From CAVVGZ01 sp963747965 (GTDB lineage Bacteria; Chloroflexota; Anaerolineae; Anaerolineales; Anaerolineaceae): a DNA stretch of 64,000 nucleotides. Of this stretch, positions 54,950 to 64,000 are shown piece after piece. Each line of letters starts with the position of its first letter. Positions within the stretch are counted from its first letter, which is position 1. The DNA lies in assembly GCA_963747965.1 (NCBI GenBank), contig CAVVGZ010000004.1, positions 372,001 through 436,000 on the forward strand. The letters run 5' to 3'. The notes under the pieces were generated by a model, which had not been told where the DNA came from, did not search any database, and saw nothing but the letters and a program-made list of their open reading frames with translations. Made by a program: the position numbers and the translations under genes.

Positions 54950-55843
54950 TTAGTCTCTTTCTTCCATGAACTCTGTATTCCATGGATGACTGACCGGAAC
55001 GATGATTCCCAGACCGACAACAAACAACCAGAACAAAATACTGTATGGGCCACTGATAATGGCCTCGGCTGACTGGGCGGCTGCTCCTCCACTTGAATTG
55101 GCATTGAACAATAACAGGCCGAGAAAGAGTCCTTCTACCAGGATTACTGCCAGATGGTAATAAGGCAGCCGGCTCATGTGTTCATGGGAATCATGGTTTA
55201 GCACGCTGTCCACAAAGTCTACAGTGATTGCCAGTCCAGAGGAGAGTGCTGAAGTTAAGAATAGTAATGGAAGGATGGGTATTGGAAGGGCAGGTATCAC
55301 CGGAGTAGACCAGAATGGGACAGCTGGACCAACGATGCTGATCAGTAAGCCTGTATAAAGCGCCACACCCAGCGCCAGTACGCCTGATACCAAAGCAATC
55401 CCCTGCTTTGTGCGTTTTAGCTGGAAATTCTCCAAAAATGAATGGAACTTTCCCATTTTGACAATCCAGGATCTTGATTTTAGCCAATCCCAGGCTTCCG
55501 GCTTAAAATCCATCACCTCAAAAAATCCGTATACCATTGAAATCGGAATAAAAAGAGTTAGTATCCAGGTTCCCCAGGTCATGACAGATGAAAAATGGGT
55601 GTAAAGATTAACGATTAACCACGGTTTTTGCAGTCCCTGGCCAAGATCAAAGATTAATAAGAGGGTGCCGATAGCCAGGATCGGGCCTGGTAGAGTTGCT
55701 CCAACAAGGGTAACCGGACAGGATGAAACACATTGATTAATTTTCCTAAAAAATTCCATGAAAACAGCAACCATGCAGGCGCCAGCCCCAAGGCCCCCCA
55801 AGAAAAGATATATTGCGATGATCCAACCCCATTCTTCTTGCAT
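54950..55843 (-). CDS. nrfD: NrfD-type quinone-interacting membrane subunit
   Basis: 297 residues with eight or nine helices (WGWIIAIYLFLGGLGAGACM, GPILAIGTLLLIFDLGQGLQ, WGTWILTLFIPISMVYGFFE, LSSGLAITVDFVDSVLNHDS, GPYSILFWLFVVGLGIIVPV). GGLGAG and the DLGQ motif are characteristic of the NrfD/PsrC family, which exchanges electrons with membrane quinones without heme. Directly downstream of the ferredoxin gene. Confidence 0.88.
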   Translation of the reverse strand: MQEEWGWIIAIYLFLGGLGAGACMVAVFMEFFRKINQCVSSCPVTLVGATLPGPILAIGTLLLIFDLGQGLQKPWLIVNLYTHFSSVMTWGTWILTLFIPISMVYGFFEVMDFKPEAWDWLKSRSWIVKMGKFHSFLENFQLKRTKQGIALVSGVLALGVALYTGLLISIVGPAVPFWSTPVIPALPIPILPLLFLTSALSSGLAITVDFVDSVLNHDSHEHMSRLPYYHLAVILVEGLFLGLLLFNANSSGGAAAQSAEAIISGPYSILFWLFVVGLGIIVPVSHPWNTEFMEERD

Positions 55844-55864
55844 ATTACTCCTCTTGTCTGCTGC

Positions 55865-56518
55865 TTACGATTCAATAATATAGGTCACAATGGCCGGGTT
55901 TGTGCCAAATTCCGGGTAGAGCGGCTTTGCTTTTCCGGATGCCAGCACTTTGGACACTTCAGGGTCATCAGTTTTCCCGAAAATACGTGCACCAAACAGG
56001 CAGGCAAAAACACACCCGGGATCCTTTCCTTGCAGTACCCTGTTCATGCACAACCAGCATTTATCCGCCACACCTTCCTCCCGAAGGTATACCCGGGCTT
56101 CATAAGGGCACGCATACATACAATATTTGCATCCCACACATAATTTCCGGTCTGTCATCACCACCCCGTCCGGGCGTATGTAGGTGGCATTGGTCGGGCA
56201 TACCGTTGCACAGGGGGGATTTGCGCAGTGCTGGCAGCTCATCATGAGGAACCAGGTTTTTCCTTCATCTACCTTCACAATGCGTTGAATATAACTCTTG
56301 TTATCGGGCAGGTCATTCACCATGGTACAGGCAGTTACACATGCTCCACAGCCTACACATTTGGTAGTGTCAATGATCATGGCATAATCAGCCGAGCTGG
56401 ATTCATTGGCAGTTTCAGGGGTTAGGTTGAACAGACTGGAACCCGTGGTTGCCAGGGCTCCCCCGCCTGCAAGGGTGAGACCCATAAATTTTCTTCTGGA
56501 AATTTCTAGATTTTTCAT
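55865..56518 (-). CDS. Tat-exported four-cluster ferredoxin (NrfC/PsrB-type)
   Basis: Twin-arginine signal SRRKFMGLTLAGGGALA, then four Cys groups, CVGCGACVTAC, CQHCANPPCATVC, CVGCKYCMYAC and CWLCMNR...CVFACLFG, for four [4Fe-4S] clusters. ATG 56518 has AGGA 9 bases upstream; the longer start at 56602 would bury the Tat signal. About 217 residues. The wire between multiheme cytochromes and NrfD. Confidence 0.9.
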   Translation of the reverse strand: MKNLEISRRKFMGLTLAGGGALATTGSSLFNLTPETANESSSADYAMIIDTTKCVGCGACVTACTMVNDLPDNKSYIQRIVKVDEGKTWFLMMSCQHCANPPCATVCPTNATYIRPDGVVMTDRKLCVGCKYCMYACPYEARVYLREEGVADKCWLCMNRVLQGKDPGCVFACLFGARIFGKTDDPEVSKVLASGKAKPLYPEFGTNPAIVTYIIES

Positions 56519-56691
56519 AATTTGCGGTTCCTTTTTGCCACCGGTAAATTTTGCGAGTATCAATAATCCCAACCCATAAACTTTGCGTCTAACCGAAGCC
56601 AATCAGATCCAGAATCATTTCCCATCCAACCGTATTAAAAATTTCATTCGTACCGGCATCTTCAAAATTATTCATTCATCTGAAGTAACGA

Positions 56692-58146
56692 TTATTTAAA
56701 CCGTGTCTGGGGTACCTTCTCCACAATTACAGGGCGATTTGCATCAAGTTCAGAGTCGGATACTTTTTCTTCAGTTAAGAAAATATCCTTGTTCCCGTGG
56801 CAGGAATCACATGTCCTGTTTTGTGGGGTTTGGAGTTGAATATTATGCGGGGTGGAATATACCCAGGTGGGCATATTATCAAATCCTGGCAGGAGATCTT
56901 TGCCATAAGACTCAAAGGATGTTTCGGTTACTGGTACATGACGCAGTGGTGCGTATTTTGCTGGGTGGTTATCATCCTGGATGGGGTTCAATCCAATCAA
57001 GAAGGTCATTGAAGACCCTTCCAGGTTAAAGATTGGCATTTCCGTTTCATCGCTTTTCGTAACATGGCAGCCGTCGCAGCTCTTATAACTTACGGAATGG
57101 CATACCTGGCAGGAAAAATCTTCCCCGTGAACCCGGTGCATGACATTATTATCGATCAAAACATATTGATGACAGTCCAAACACTGGGGACCCAAATCCC
57201 CTGAATAGCGATTTTCCGGCTGAGAAACAGCTTCTCCCTCAGCACCTGATTGAGGATAATTCCCGTGCATTTGATCTGCGGTGTGGCAGTCTGTACAGAC
57301 CATATCCCCCTGGCTGTAATGGACATCTGCTTCGAATCCCTCATTATTTCCCATGAATTCGTCACCTGCCCGGCTGCCATGACAGGCATTGCAATTACGC
57401 TCGAGGGATGGGGTTTTTTTAAAATTATGACCATCCAGTAAACCACCCCCGGTAACTGCCGGTTGGGATACATGGCAATCACCGCATGACGTATGGCAGG
57501 TTGCACATTGTGAATTGAACATTTCTTCCAGCGCAGCATGATTTTGTGTGTTCGCCGGGTCGCTCCGGGCATCCAGAGCTGTCAGGAAACCATTTAATGT
57601 GGAATGCAGGCTCGAGCTTGTAAATACCTGGCTCATTTCAGTGTGGACATGGCAGGTAGAACAAACTGGATTTTCACCATCGCTAGGCCGGGCAATAATA
57701 CCCTTGTGAGCAGTTTGTTTATCGCTGGATTGTTCACCACCATGGCAAAAGGTACAGCTTGCTGCGCTGTGAACATCGCTTTTATATGCAGGGAGACTCA
57801 CCAGGACTTTTTCCCAGGGTTCCACTTCAGGAAGATCACCCGACCAGACATCTACTACGGCAGTTTGATTATCATCCCCAACCGGTGCGCTGGCATTCAT
57901 CAACATTTGCTGATCCGAATGGCATTCTAAACAAGTATCAACTTGAGGAGCCTCTTGGGTCCCTTGCCCGGTATCAGGCTGGGGTGTGGTTAGTTTAGCT
58001 GGAAGAGGTCCGGCCTCGAATTCACTTTCGGCAAGCGGTGTTCCAAGAAGAACCTCATCAGATGGTCGATCTGGTGAACAGCTTACGAGGAAGAGGGCAA
58101 TTAGCGAGGCTAAGCACAAAAGGATAATGGGATGCTTATCTTTCAT
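56692..58146 (-). CDS. eleven-heme cytochrome c lipoprotein
   Basis: 484 residues with lipobox LVSC near residue 20 and eleven CxxCH sites: CLECH, CTFCH, CSTCH, CATCH, CGDCH, CNACH, CTDCH, CLDCH, CQVCH, CDGCH and CDSCH. Between residues 210 and 240 two sites are only 8 apart (CATCHTSCGDCH), a compact packing. First gene of the module and probably the outermost subunit. The family is octaheme-tetrathionate/nitrite-like in style, but no specific substrate enzyme is recognised. Confidence 0.88.
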   Translation of the reverse strand: MKDKHPIILLCLASLIALFLVSCSPDRPSDEVLLGTPLAESEFEAGPLPAKLTTPQPDTGQGTQEAPQVDTCLECHSDQQMLMNASAPVGDDNQTAVVDVWSGDLPEVEPWEKVLVSLPAYKSDVHSAASCTFCHGGEQSSDKQTAHKGIIARPSDGENPVCSTCHVHTEMSQVFTSSSLHSTLNGFLTALDARSDPANTQNHAALEEMFNSQCATCHTSCGDCHVSQPAVTGGGLLDGHNFKKTPSLERNCNACHGSRAGDEFMGNNEGFEADVHYSQGDMVCTDCHTADQMHGNYPQSGAEGEAVSQPENRYSGDLGPQCLDCHQYVLIDNNVMHRVHGEDFSCQVCHSVSYKSCDGCHVTKSDETEMPIFNLEGSSMTFLIGLNPIQDDNHPAKYAPLRHVPVTETSFESYGKDLLPGFDNMPTWVYSTPHNIQLQTPQNRTCDSCHGNKDIFLTEEKVSDSELDANRPVIVEKVPQTRFK

Positions 58147-58397
58147 GCATCTCCTTTCTTGATATTCAGCGGGATTAGATGTTCATTATACACTGCAAAA
58201 TCCTTCAAACCAGCCTGGGACACTTATTTTATTTTAACCAATGTCAGTTAGTATAATTAATTAATCTCAATTAATACATTATTAAGGAGTAAATACTGAT
58301 TGTTTTCCTTAAGGATTACACATAAGTATAATTTATTATTGTGAGTTTTTTCACAGAATATTCTTTTTGATAATTATTTTGATAAGGATGGACGAAA

Positions 58398-59357
58398 ATG
58401 CATTATCGTCGTTTGGGAAAATCGGGATTAAAAGTGAGTGAGATTGCATTAGGATCATGGATTACTTTTGGGAAGCAATTAGATGAAGACCATGCCTCCC
58501 AACTGATTCATTCTGCTTTCGATCATGGGGTGAATTTTTTCGACTGTGCAGATATTTATGCCAAAGGATTAGCTGAAATTATATTGGGAAAAGCAATAAG
58601 GGACCTGCCACGCGAAGAATTGGTCATTTCCTCAAAGGTATTCCAGCCTTTATCCAGCAGTCCCAACGGACGTGGGCTTTCCCGAAAACATGTCACCGAA
58701 GCGATCCATAACTCACTCAAGCGCATGCAGTTGGAGTATCTCGACCTGTATTTCTGCCACCGGTACGATCCGGACACCCCGGTCGAAGAAGTTGTCCGCA
58801 CCATGAACGACCTCATCCATCAAGGCAAGATTCTATACTGGGGCACCTCTCAATGGGAACCCGCCCGTATTATGGAAGCACACGGTGTCGCCCGCCAATA
58901 CGGCCTGATCCCGCCAGCAATGGAACAGCCTCAGTATAATCTTTTTTACCGTAAACGCGTTGAAGTGGATTTATTGCCGGTCTGCCAGGAAATTGGTCTT
59001 GGATTAACCACCTACAGCCCGCTGTACTTTGGTCTCCTGTCCGGAAAATACAACGATGGTATCCCTGCCGGCAGCCGCACCAACCTTCCGGATTATAAAT
59101 GGATTGCAGACGAAATCACACCGGAAAAAATCGCCATCGTCCGACAACTGACCCAGCTGGCAACAGAACTTGGAATAACCACTGCCCAGCTGGCAATTGG
59201 CTGGCTGCTGAGACTACGCGAAGTATCCTGCGTAATCACCGGGGCAACAAAATTGGAGCAACTGGATGATAACCTGTTTGCAGCAGCTGCGCTCGAAAAA
59301 TTGGATAATGATATTTACGAGCAAATTGACCACATCATGGGTAACGCACCAGAATAA
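58398..59357 (+). CDS. aldo/keto reductase
   Basis: NAD(P)H-dependent carbonyl reductase of the potassium-channel-beta (AKR6/12-like) group. FFDCADIYAKG holds the catalytic Tyr, VISSKVF the Lys and LYFCHRYDPDTPVEE the His; GWLLRLREVSCVITGATKLE binds the cofactor. 319 residues. Substrate unknown. The 250 bases before it, shared with the divergent cytochrome operon, are AT-rich and hold the promoters. It is followed by a strong terminator. Confidence 0.9.
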   Translation: MHYRRLGKSGLKVSEIALGSWITFGKQLDEDHASQLIHSAFDHGVNFFDCADIYAKGLAEIILGKAIRDLPREELVISSKVFQPLSSSPNGRGLSRKHVTEAIHNSLKRMQLEYLDLYFCHRYDPDTPVEEVVRTMNDLIHQGKILYWGTSQWEPARIMEAHGVARQYGLIPPAMEQPQYNLFYRKRVEVDLLPVCQEIGLGLTTYSPLYFGLLSGKYNDGIPAGSRTNLPDYKWIADEITPEKIAIVRQLTQLATELGITTAQLAIGWLLRLREVSCVITGATKLEQLDDNLFAAAALEKLDNDIYEQIDHIMGNAPE

Positions 59358-59383
59358 CATCCTGTCCTTAAACCCATTAATAT

Positions 59384-59412
59384 AAAGGATCACCTGGCAG
59401 TGGTGATCCTTT
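59384..59412. terminator. rho-independent terminator between convergent genes
   Basis: Perfect 11-bp stem AAAGGATCACC / GGTGATCCTTT with a 7-base loop and ATTTTTATT after it, ending the aldo/keto reductase transcript; the same hairpin can end pheT from the other side. Confidence 0.88.
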
Positions 59413-59430
59413 ATTTTTATTGCCCTTTAA

Positions 59431-61965
59431 CTATCCTCGCAGTTTTGCATCAAGATCCTTTTCAAGGCGCCGGACAATCCGGTTGCGAATCGTGGATGCC
59501 TCTTCATCGGTGAGTGTCTTTTCATAAGATTGGTAGGTCAAGCGGTAGGCCAAACTCTTCTTACCCTCTCCGATCTGTTCGCTTTGGAAGATATCAAACA
59601 GGCTGACCCGAACCAGTATCTTTCCTCCAGCATCCCAAATCATCTTTTCTACATCCACAGCTGGCAAATTCTCATCCACGATCACGGCAATATCCTCAAT
59701 TACAGGAGGATAGACAGGTACTGGTTTTGCCTCGTATTGATCTTGAATAATATTAAATAAAACCTCGAGGTCAAGGTCTGCAATCAATATCGGGGAATTT
59801 GTAAATTCATAATTTTCAACAACCAGCGGGTGGATCTCTCCAAAGACTCCAACATTAATGCCATCCTGGGATATCGCTGCACATTTCCCGGGGTGAAAAG
59901 TGGCATGATCAACGGCTTCATAGGTCAGGTTGGTTATATGATAAGAGTCAAAAAGGTCTTCAAGCAATCCTTTCAGGTCGAAGAAATCTATATTCTTGAC
60001 CTCACTCAGGTCCCATGCAGGTTTATAACGCAAACCTGTCATTGCTATAACCAGTTTCAGGCGTTCTTCAGGAAGGTCCTGACCGGGCTGCGGGATAAAT
60101 TCAGGACCAATCTCAAACATTTCCAGTTTTTCGCTGAGTCTTGCGTTCCTTTCTACAATCTCCAGCATGGAAGCCAGCAGGCTTCTTCTCATAACAACCC
60201 GATCAGCAGAAATTGGATTCTGGAGCTTGACGTAATTCAATTCCATCTGACCTGATCCTGCCGGTAATATCCGTTTCTCCCGTTCTGGAGAGGACAGACG
60301 ATAGGTAACTACCTCCTGAAGTCCCAGACTCACCAGCTTATCTCGCAATTCTTCTTCCCTCTCCATGCGTATATTGGCACGCTGAGGAGGTAAAGAATCC
60401 GCAATTCGGGAGGATGGAATGCGGTCATAACCGTACATGCGCGCAATTTCTTCCATCAGATCGGCCTTGCCTGTAAGCACATCTGTACTGATGTCCATGC
60501 GGTGTGGCGGCATCTTTGCTTGAACGGTTACTCCTTCAATGATTGTCTCGAATTCTAATTTGTTCAGCAGGGAAGCAATATCAGCAGCACTTAAATCAAT
60601 TCCCAACAGGCGCTTGACTTCTGCAGGATTGATGCTGACAATAACGTCTTCCAGGGGTTGGGGATATACATCCACCAGTCCTGAAGCAACCTCCCCTCCG
60701 CTCCATTCCACCATGCGCCTCAATCCACTCAGGACACCTTCTTCAGCCAGGGCGGGGTGCAGCCCGCGCGCAAACCGGTAAGCTGCCTCAGATTCAAGCC
60801 GCTGCGCCGAAACTGTTCGGCGTACATTGATAAAGTTCCAGGTTGCTCCCTCCAGCAGGACATTACGGGTATTTTCTGTCACTTCGCTGTCCATACCGCC
60901 CATCACTCCGGCCAGGGATAAGGCACCGGCAGTATCGGTCACCAGAATCGTGTAATCCTCCAGTGTCCGTTCTACCCGGTCAAGTGTTATTAATTTTTCT
61001 TTTGGAATAGCCGGCCTTGTGATGATTTTTGGGGCTTTCCCGCCGGCACGCTGGACGAGAACATCATAATCAAAGGCATGCAGCGGTTCACCGGTTTCCA
61101 GCATGACATAGTTCGTTGCATCTACAATACTATTAATCGGCCGCATCCCGGCCAGGTATAACCGCCGCTGAATCTGGTAGGGACTTTGCTGCGCCTTGAT
61201 CCCTTTAATTAAACCAACCACGAAACGCGGGTTCAGGTCAGCATCGCGGATCTCAATGGATACCTGACCCTCAATGCCTGCTCCTCTCATCGCCACCCTG
61301 TTATCCGGTTTCTTTAATGGTTTTCCCGTGCAGGCAGCAATCTCACGGGCTATCCCCAGGATGGAAGCACAACGGATCATATTAGGCAGTATAGCAACCT
61401 CTAAAACTGCATCTCCCATATAATCGACAAGGGCCATACCAGTGGGGGCATCATCCTCCAGCAGGATAATACCTTCATGGTTATCCGAAATTCCCAGTTC
61501 TTTTTCAGAACAAACCATCGAAAAAGACTCAACTCCGCGGATTTTGGTGCGTTTTAATGTCATCAGCTGGTTTCCAGGCTGGTGGCCATCATAGAGTTGG
61601 GCTCCCTCCCGGGCATAGGCTGCTTTCAAGGGTTTATCCAGGACACCAAGGCCTTTATATGGATACAGGTCAGGGGCGCCGGTAAGCACAATAATTTCCT
61701 GTTCGCCGTCATCCAGCCGGCACAGCACCAACCTGTCAGCATTTGGATGAGGAAGAACTTCGTTAATTTGTGCCACCACAAATTTTGCAGGCTCCCAGGA
61801 TAAGCCGTAGATCTTAAATTCATGCCGATCACCTGGTGGCATTGCCAATCCGACGAGGCGGATCTCATCAATTTCCAACCCGATCATTGTCATTAATTTA
61901 GCCAGTTCCTCAAGATTGAGGTCAATATCAACAAAATCTTTCAGCCAGGAAACAGGTACTTTCAT
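59431..61965 (-). CDS. pheT: phenylalanyl-tRNA synthetase beta chain
   Basis: Charges tRNA-Phe with PheS. tRNA-binding domain (EINEVLPHPNADRLVLCRLD, EKELGISDNHEGIILLED), B3/B4 editing region (MLETGEPLHAFDYDVL), B5 and the C-terminal FDX-ACB domain (PPVIEDIAVIVDENLPAVD, SLFDIFQSEQIGEGKKSLAY). 844 residues, intact. Its ATG overlaps the pheS stop (ATGA). Confidence 0.96.
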   Translation of the reverse strand: MKVPVSWLKDFVDIDLNLEELAKLMTMIGLEIDEIRLVGLAMPPGDRHEFKIYGLSWEPAKFVVAQINEVLPHPNADRLVLCRLDDGEQEIIVLTGAPDLYPYKGLGVLDKPLKAAYAREGAQLYDGHQPGNQLMTLKRTKIRGVESFSMVCSEKELGISDNHEGIILLEDDAPTGMALVDYMGDAVLEVAILPNMIRCASILGIAREIAACTGKPLKKPDNRVAMRGAGIEGQVSIEIRDADLNPRFVVGLIKGIKAQQSPYQIQRRLYLAGMRPINSIVDATNYVMLETGEPLHAFDYDVLVQRAGGKAPKIITRPAIPKEKLITLDRVERTLEDYTILVTDTAGALSLAGVMGGMDSEVTENTRNVLLEGATWNFINVRRTVSAQRLESEAAYRFARGLHPALAEEGVLSGLRRMVEWSGGEVASGLVDVYPQPLEDVIVSINPAEVKRLLGIDLSAADIASLLNKLEFETIIEGVTVQAKMPPHRMDISTDVLTGKADLMEEIARMYGYDRIPSSRIADSLPPQRANIRMEREEELRDKLVSLGLQEVVTYRLSSPEREKRILPAGSGQMELNYVKLQNPISADRVVMRRSLLASMLEIVERNARLSEKLEMFEIGPEFIPQPGQDLPEERLKLVIAMTGLRYKPAWDLSEVKNIDFFDLKGLLEDLFDSYHITNLTYEAVDHATFHPGKCAAISQDGINVGVFGEIHPLVVENYEFTNSPILIADLDLEVLFNIIQDQYEAKPVPVYPPVIEDIAVIVDENLPAVDVEKMIWDAGGKILVRVSLFDIFQSEQIGEGKKSLAYRLTYQSYEKTLTDEEASTIRNRIVRRLEKDLDAKLRG

Positions 61966-63008
61966 GAGAACTGCTCCAAAAAACGAATATCATTTGCCCA
62001 AAAATGGCGGATATCATCAATTCGATAGCGGTTGAGCGTAATCCGTTCCGGACCAAGACCAGCCGCAAAACCTGTATATTGAGACGGGTCATAACCGCCG
62101 TATCGCAAGACTACCGGATGTACCATTCCGCATCCAAGAATTTCCACCCAGCCCGATCCTTTGCACACCGGACAGCCCGATCCGCCGCACACATAGCAGC
62201 GCACATCCATTTCTGCACTGGGTTCGGTGAATGGAAAATAGGAGGGTCGTAGTCGAGTACGGGCATCCTCGCCAAACATCCTTCGGGTAAAGTCTTCCAG
62301 TGTACCTTTTAGATCCATAAATGTTATATCGCGGCCGACTGCCAGCAGTTCCACCTGGTTAAACTGTATCTCCGACCTGGTACTCAACTGCTCATAGCGG
62401 TATACCATCCCGGGCAGGATGACCCGGATGGGATCCGGGGCGAATTCCCGCATGGCATGGATCTGTCCAGGGGATGTATGTGTTCGCAGGAGGACATTCG
62501 GAGTAGTTGTGAAAAAAGTATCCCACATATCCCTGGCAGGATGGTAGGCAGGCATATTGAGGTACTCAAAGTTGTACGAATCTGTTTCAACATCCGGAGA
62601 ACGGTAGATCTGGAAACCCATTTCTGCAAATATCCGGTAAATTTTCCGCAATGTCAGGGTAGAAGGGTGCAGTCTGCCATGAGATACTCTTCTGCCAGGC
62701 AGGGTGATATCAAGCCGTTCACTGGATAGACTTTGCTTCAAACTCTTCGCTTTCAGTTCAAGCTGTCTTGCTTCCAGAGCAGTCTCCAGGTCGTTTTTAA
62801 TTTTGTTAGCAGCCTGGCCTATCAGGGGACGTTCCTCTTTTGGTAGTTCGGGCAGCTTGCTGAATACCTGCATGTAGAGGGAATTGCGACCCATATGCCG
62901 GGATCTCCAGGATTGCAGCTCCTTTTCATCCTGGATACCCTGCAAGTCCTCCAGCGCCACCTGGCGGATTCTTTCCAGATCTTGGAATAATTGCGCTTGC
63001 TCTGCCAT
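61962..63008 (-). CDS. pheS: phenylalanyl-tRNA synthetase alpha chain
   Basis: Catalytic class II subunit: motif 1 region (VETDSYNFEYLNMPAYHPAR), motif 2 (LLRTHTSPGQIHAM), motif 3 (GFAAGLGPERITLNRYRIDD). It also has a Cys pair region CYVCGGSGCPVCKGSGW not universal in PheS, suggesting a bound zinc. 348 residues. AGGAGG lies just upstream of the start. Controlled by the T-box leader. Confidence 0.96.
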   Translation of the reverse strand: MAEQAQLFQDLERIRQVALEDLQGIQDEKELQSWRSRHMGRNSLYMQVFSKLPELPKEERPLIGQAANKIKNDLETALEARQLELKAKSLKQSLSSERLDITLPGRRVSHGRLHPSTLTLRKIYRIFAEMGFQIYRSPDVETDSYNFEYLNMPAYHPARDMWDTFFTTTPNVLLRTHTSPGQIHAMREFAPDPIRVILPGMVYRYEQLSTRSEIQFNQVELLAVGRDITFMDLKGTLEDFTRRMFGEDARTRLRPSYFPFTEPSAEMDVRCYVCGGSGCPVCKGSGWVEILGCGMVHPVVLRYGGYDPSQYTGFAAGLGPERITLNRYRIDDIRHFWANDIRFLEQFS

Positions 63009-63019
63009 TCATCCTCCTG

Positions 63020-63318
63020 TTTTAAATGAAACACCCATCCCATAAAGGGACGGGATTCCGCGGTACCACCCTTTTTAGCTGCTTGCACAACTCACTCAAC
63101 CCAACGGCCATTTATTGACGATTGGATGCACCTGATAACGCTGTGCGCTGCGTTCCAGACTACTTGGCTTATTTCCAGCCGTTCCCCTGGAAGGCTCGTG
63201 GGTGAACTTGGGATGGTTTCTTCCAGGTGAGAGTTTCAGTCTATGCTCTCACTTCCCTGATGGGTTCCACCAACCTACTCTTCCCAGTCATTGCCTCTAT
63301 TGATAAATTTCTAACCCT
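63020..63318 (-). promoter_or_regulatory. T-box riboswitch (Phe) of pheST
   Basis: The minus-strand leader holds the T-box core AGGGTGGTACCGCG (63,072-63,059), which pairs with the CCA end of uncharged tRNA, and an overlapping terminator CCCGTCCC-TTTAT-GGGATGGG (63,054-63,034). The Stem I region has a TTC specifier followed by A (63,206-63,204), reading tRNA-Phe. When Phe-tRNA is low the antiterminator forms and pheST is transcribed. Confidence 0.93.
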
Positions 63319-63346
63319 ATTATCCTATTTTTTCATGAAATGTCAA
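63319..63346 (-). promoter_or_regulatory. promoter of the pheST T-box transcript
   Basis: TTGACA (63,346-63,341), a 16-base spacer and GATAAT (63,324-63,319) on the minus strand. Transcription would begin close to 63,312, at the base of Stem I. Confidence 0.7.
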
Positions 63347-63433
63347 GATAGAGCCAAATTATCCTGTATCATATGTATGATAAGGATTAAATCAGATAAA
63401 TCGGATAGATCAATCCTTGACCCGGAGGTTAGT

Positions 63434-64000
63434 ATGAACAGGCTGCACTTAATCAGCGGATTTTTTATCATCAACCTTGTATCATTATCTTGTGGAATTT
63501 TTGCACAAACCGCTGCTCCAACACAGGATTTGGACCAGATAGGAACAATTGTCGCCCAGACAGTCGAAGCAAAATCACTGCCAACCAGCAATCAAGATCC
63601 AACTGCGACAGACACCGTGATCGCTTCTACCCAGATACCGCAGCCAACTCAGGCAGATGCTTCAACGTTGCGGGTGGCTTATCTGGATGGCAGCCGCAAC
63701 CTGTGGCTCTGGACGGAAGCCGGAAATTCCATTCCGTTGGATCAAAGCGGAGAGGTCACCTCCAGCAAAATTTCACCGGACGGCAGCATGGTAATGTTCC
63801 TGCGTTCTCCCGATTATGTCCATTATTCATTATGGGTGGTAAATACCGATGGCAGCGGGCTGCGTGAGCTGGTCAGCCAGTCGCAATTCAACGAAATCCT
63901 CACCAACCCTGGCATTATTGGTCTGTCGCCAGCGGATATGGAGTATGCATCTGCCGTAAGCCCCTATCAGATTGACTGGATCCCTGGTGAGAACAATATC
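63434..64000 (+). CDS. beta-propeller lipoprotein, 5' part
   Basis: ATG 63434 behind GGAGG; the signal ends in LVSLSCG, a lipobox, followed by a Thr/Gln/Pro linker to about residue 70. Then WD40-like/TolB-type strands (TLRVAYLDGSRNLWLWTEAG, SGEVTSSKISPDGSMVMFLR, YSLWVVNTDGSGLRELVSQS). The frame is open to the right edge, so it is partial, 189 residues seen. Probably a surface propeller protein of unknown partner. Divergent from pheST. Confidence 0.72.
   Translation, partial: MNRLHLISGFFIINLVSLSCGIFAQTAAPTQDLDQIGTIVAQTVEAKSLPTSNQDPTATDTVIASTQIPQPTQADASTLRVAYLDGSRNLWLWTEAGNSIPLDQSGEVTSSKISPDGSMVMFLRSPDYVHYSLWVVNTDGSGLRELVSQSQFNEILTNPGIIGLSPADMEYASAVSPYQIDWIPGENNI

Noticed and set aside
1..64000. 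CRISPR array or complete prophage
   Set aside because: No regularly spaced repeats of CRISPR size and no capsid, portal, terminase or integrase gene were seen.

Overview
The window looks like a chromosomal contig from a member of Chloroflexota, probably Anaerolineae. This is inferred from protein style and gene sets: Ser/Thr/Pro-rich lipoprotein linkers, an LPDSG-GF-GLPG tail signal, a glutamate-mutase-L-like ATPase operon and HrcA/CIRCE control. No 16S rRNA or complete tRNA was recognised. Most of the window is moderately GC-rich; about 15-21 kb is clearly AT-rich and looks like a genomic island.

Layout. 1-3.7 kb: 5' part of birA (minus) and an energy-coupling-factor nickel/cobalt importer (cbiM, PDGLE protein, cbiQ, cbiO) behind a palindromic operator. 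3.8-14.9 kb: C39-type peptidase/TPR lipid-side protein, sbcD, a CorC/HlyC-type membrane protein, sbcC, two glycosyltransferases, a YkvA-like protein, a PQQ sugar-dehydrogenase-like lipoprotein and a small Cys-rich protein ending at a terminator. 14.9-21.2 kb: AT-rich island with tRNA-3'-end-like fragments, a decayed PD-(D/E)XK nuclease, a hicAB module whose antitoxin has a long extra C-terminal part, a TPR protein and a papain-like predicted protease. 21.2-32.6 kb (minus): murI, a glutamine-amidotransferase-type hydrolase, rplS, copper-type metal proteins, a degenerate receiver, uvrC, ggt, a selenocysteine-containing selD, an SPFH protein, dtd and trpS. 32.7-37.7 kb: a phosphoglycosyl transferase, a BMP-like lipoprotein, a HAD protein, a DUF389/SH3 membrane protein and a phosphohexomutase.

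37.8-45.8 kb (minus) is a tight eight-gene membrane operon of unknown function: small protein, DUF6754-like membrane protein, six-helix membrane protein, zinc-ribbon/acidic/two-helix protein, another membrane protein, MutL-family actin-fold ATPase, barrel-type protein and an LPDSG-tailed protein. 45.9-52.5 kb (minus) is the heat-shock operon hrcA-grpE-dnaK-dnaJ-prmA-PIG-L under a perfect CIRCE element. Then come kamA, a membrane electron-transfer module (11-heme lipoprotein, Tat ferredoxin, NrfD, 7-heme cytochrome), an aldo/keto reductase, T-box-controlled pheST and the start of a beta-propeller lipoprotein.

A general caveat: about 25 frameshifts interrupt otherwise intact housekeeping and accessory genes between 0.7 and 30.4 kb, but only two were seen beyond 31 kb. 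Several lie in homopolymer runs, so most are probably sequence errors rather than real pseudogenes. Genes below are given over the full reconstructed span where the pieces could be joined. All family assignments are by eye from the translations; no database search was run.
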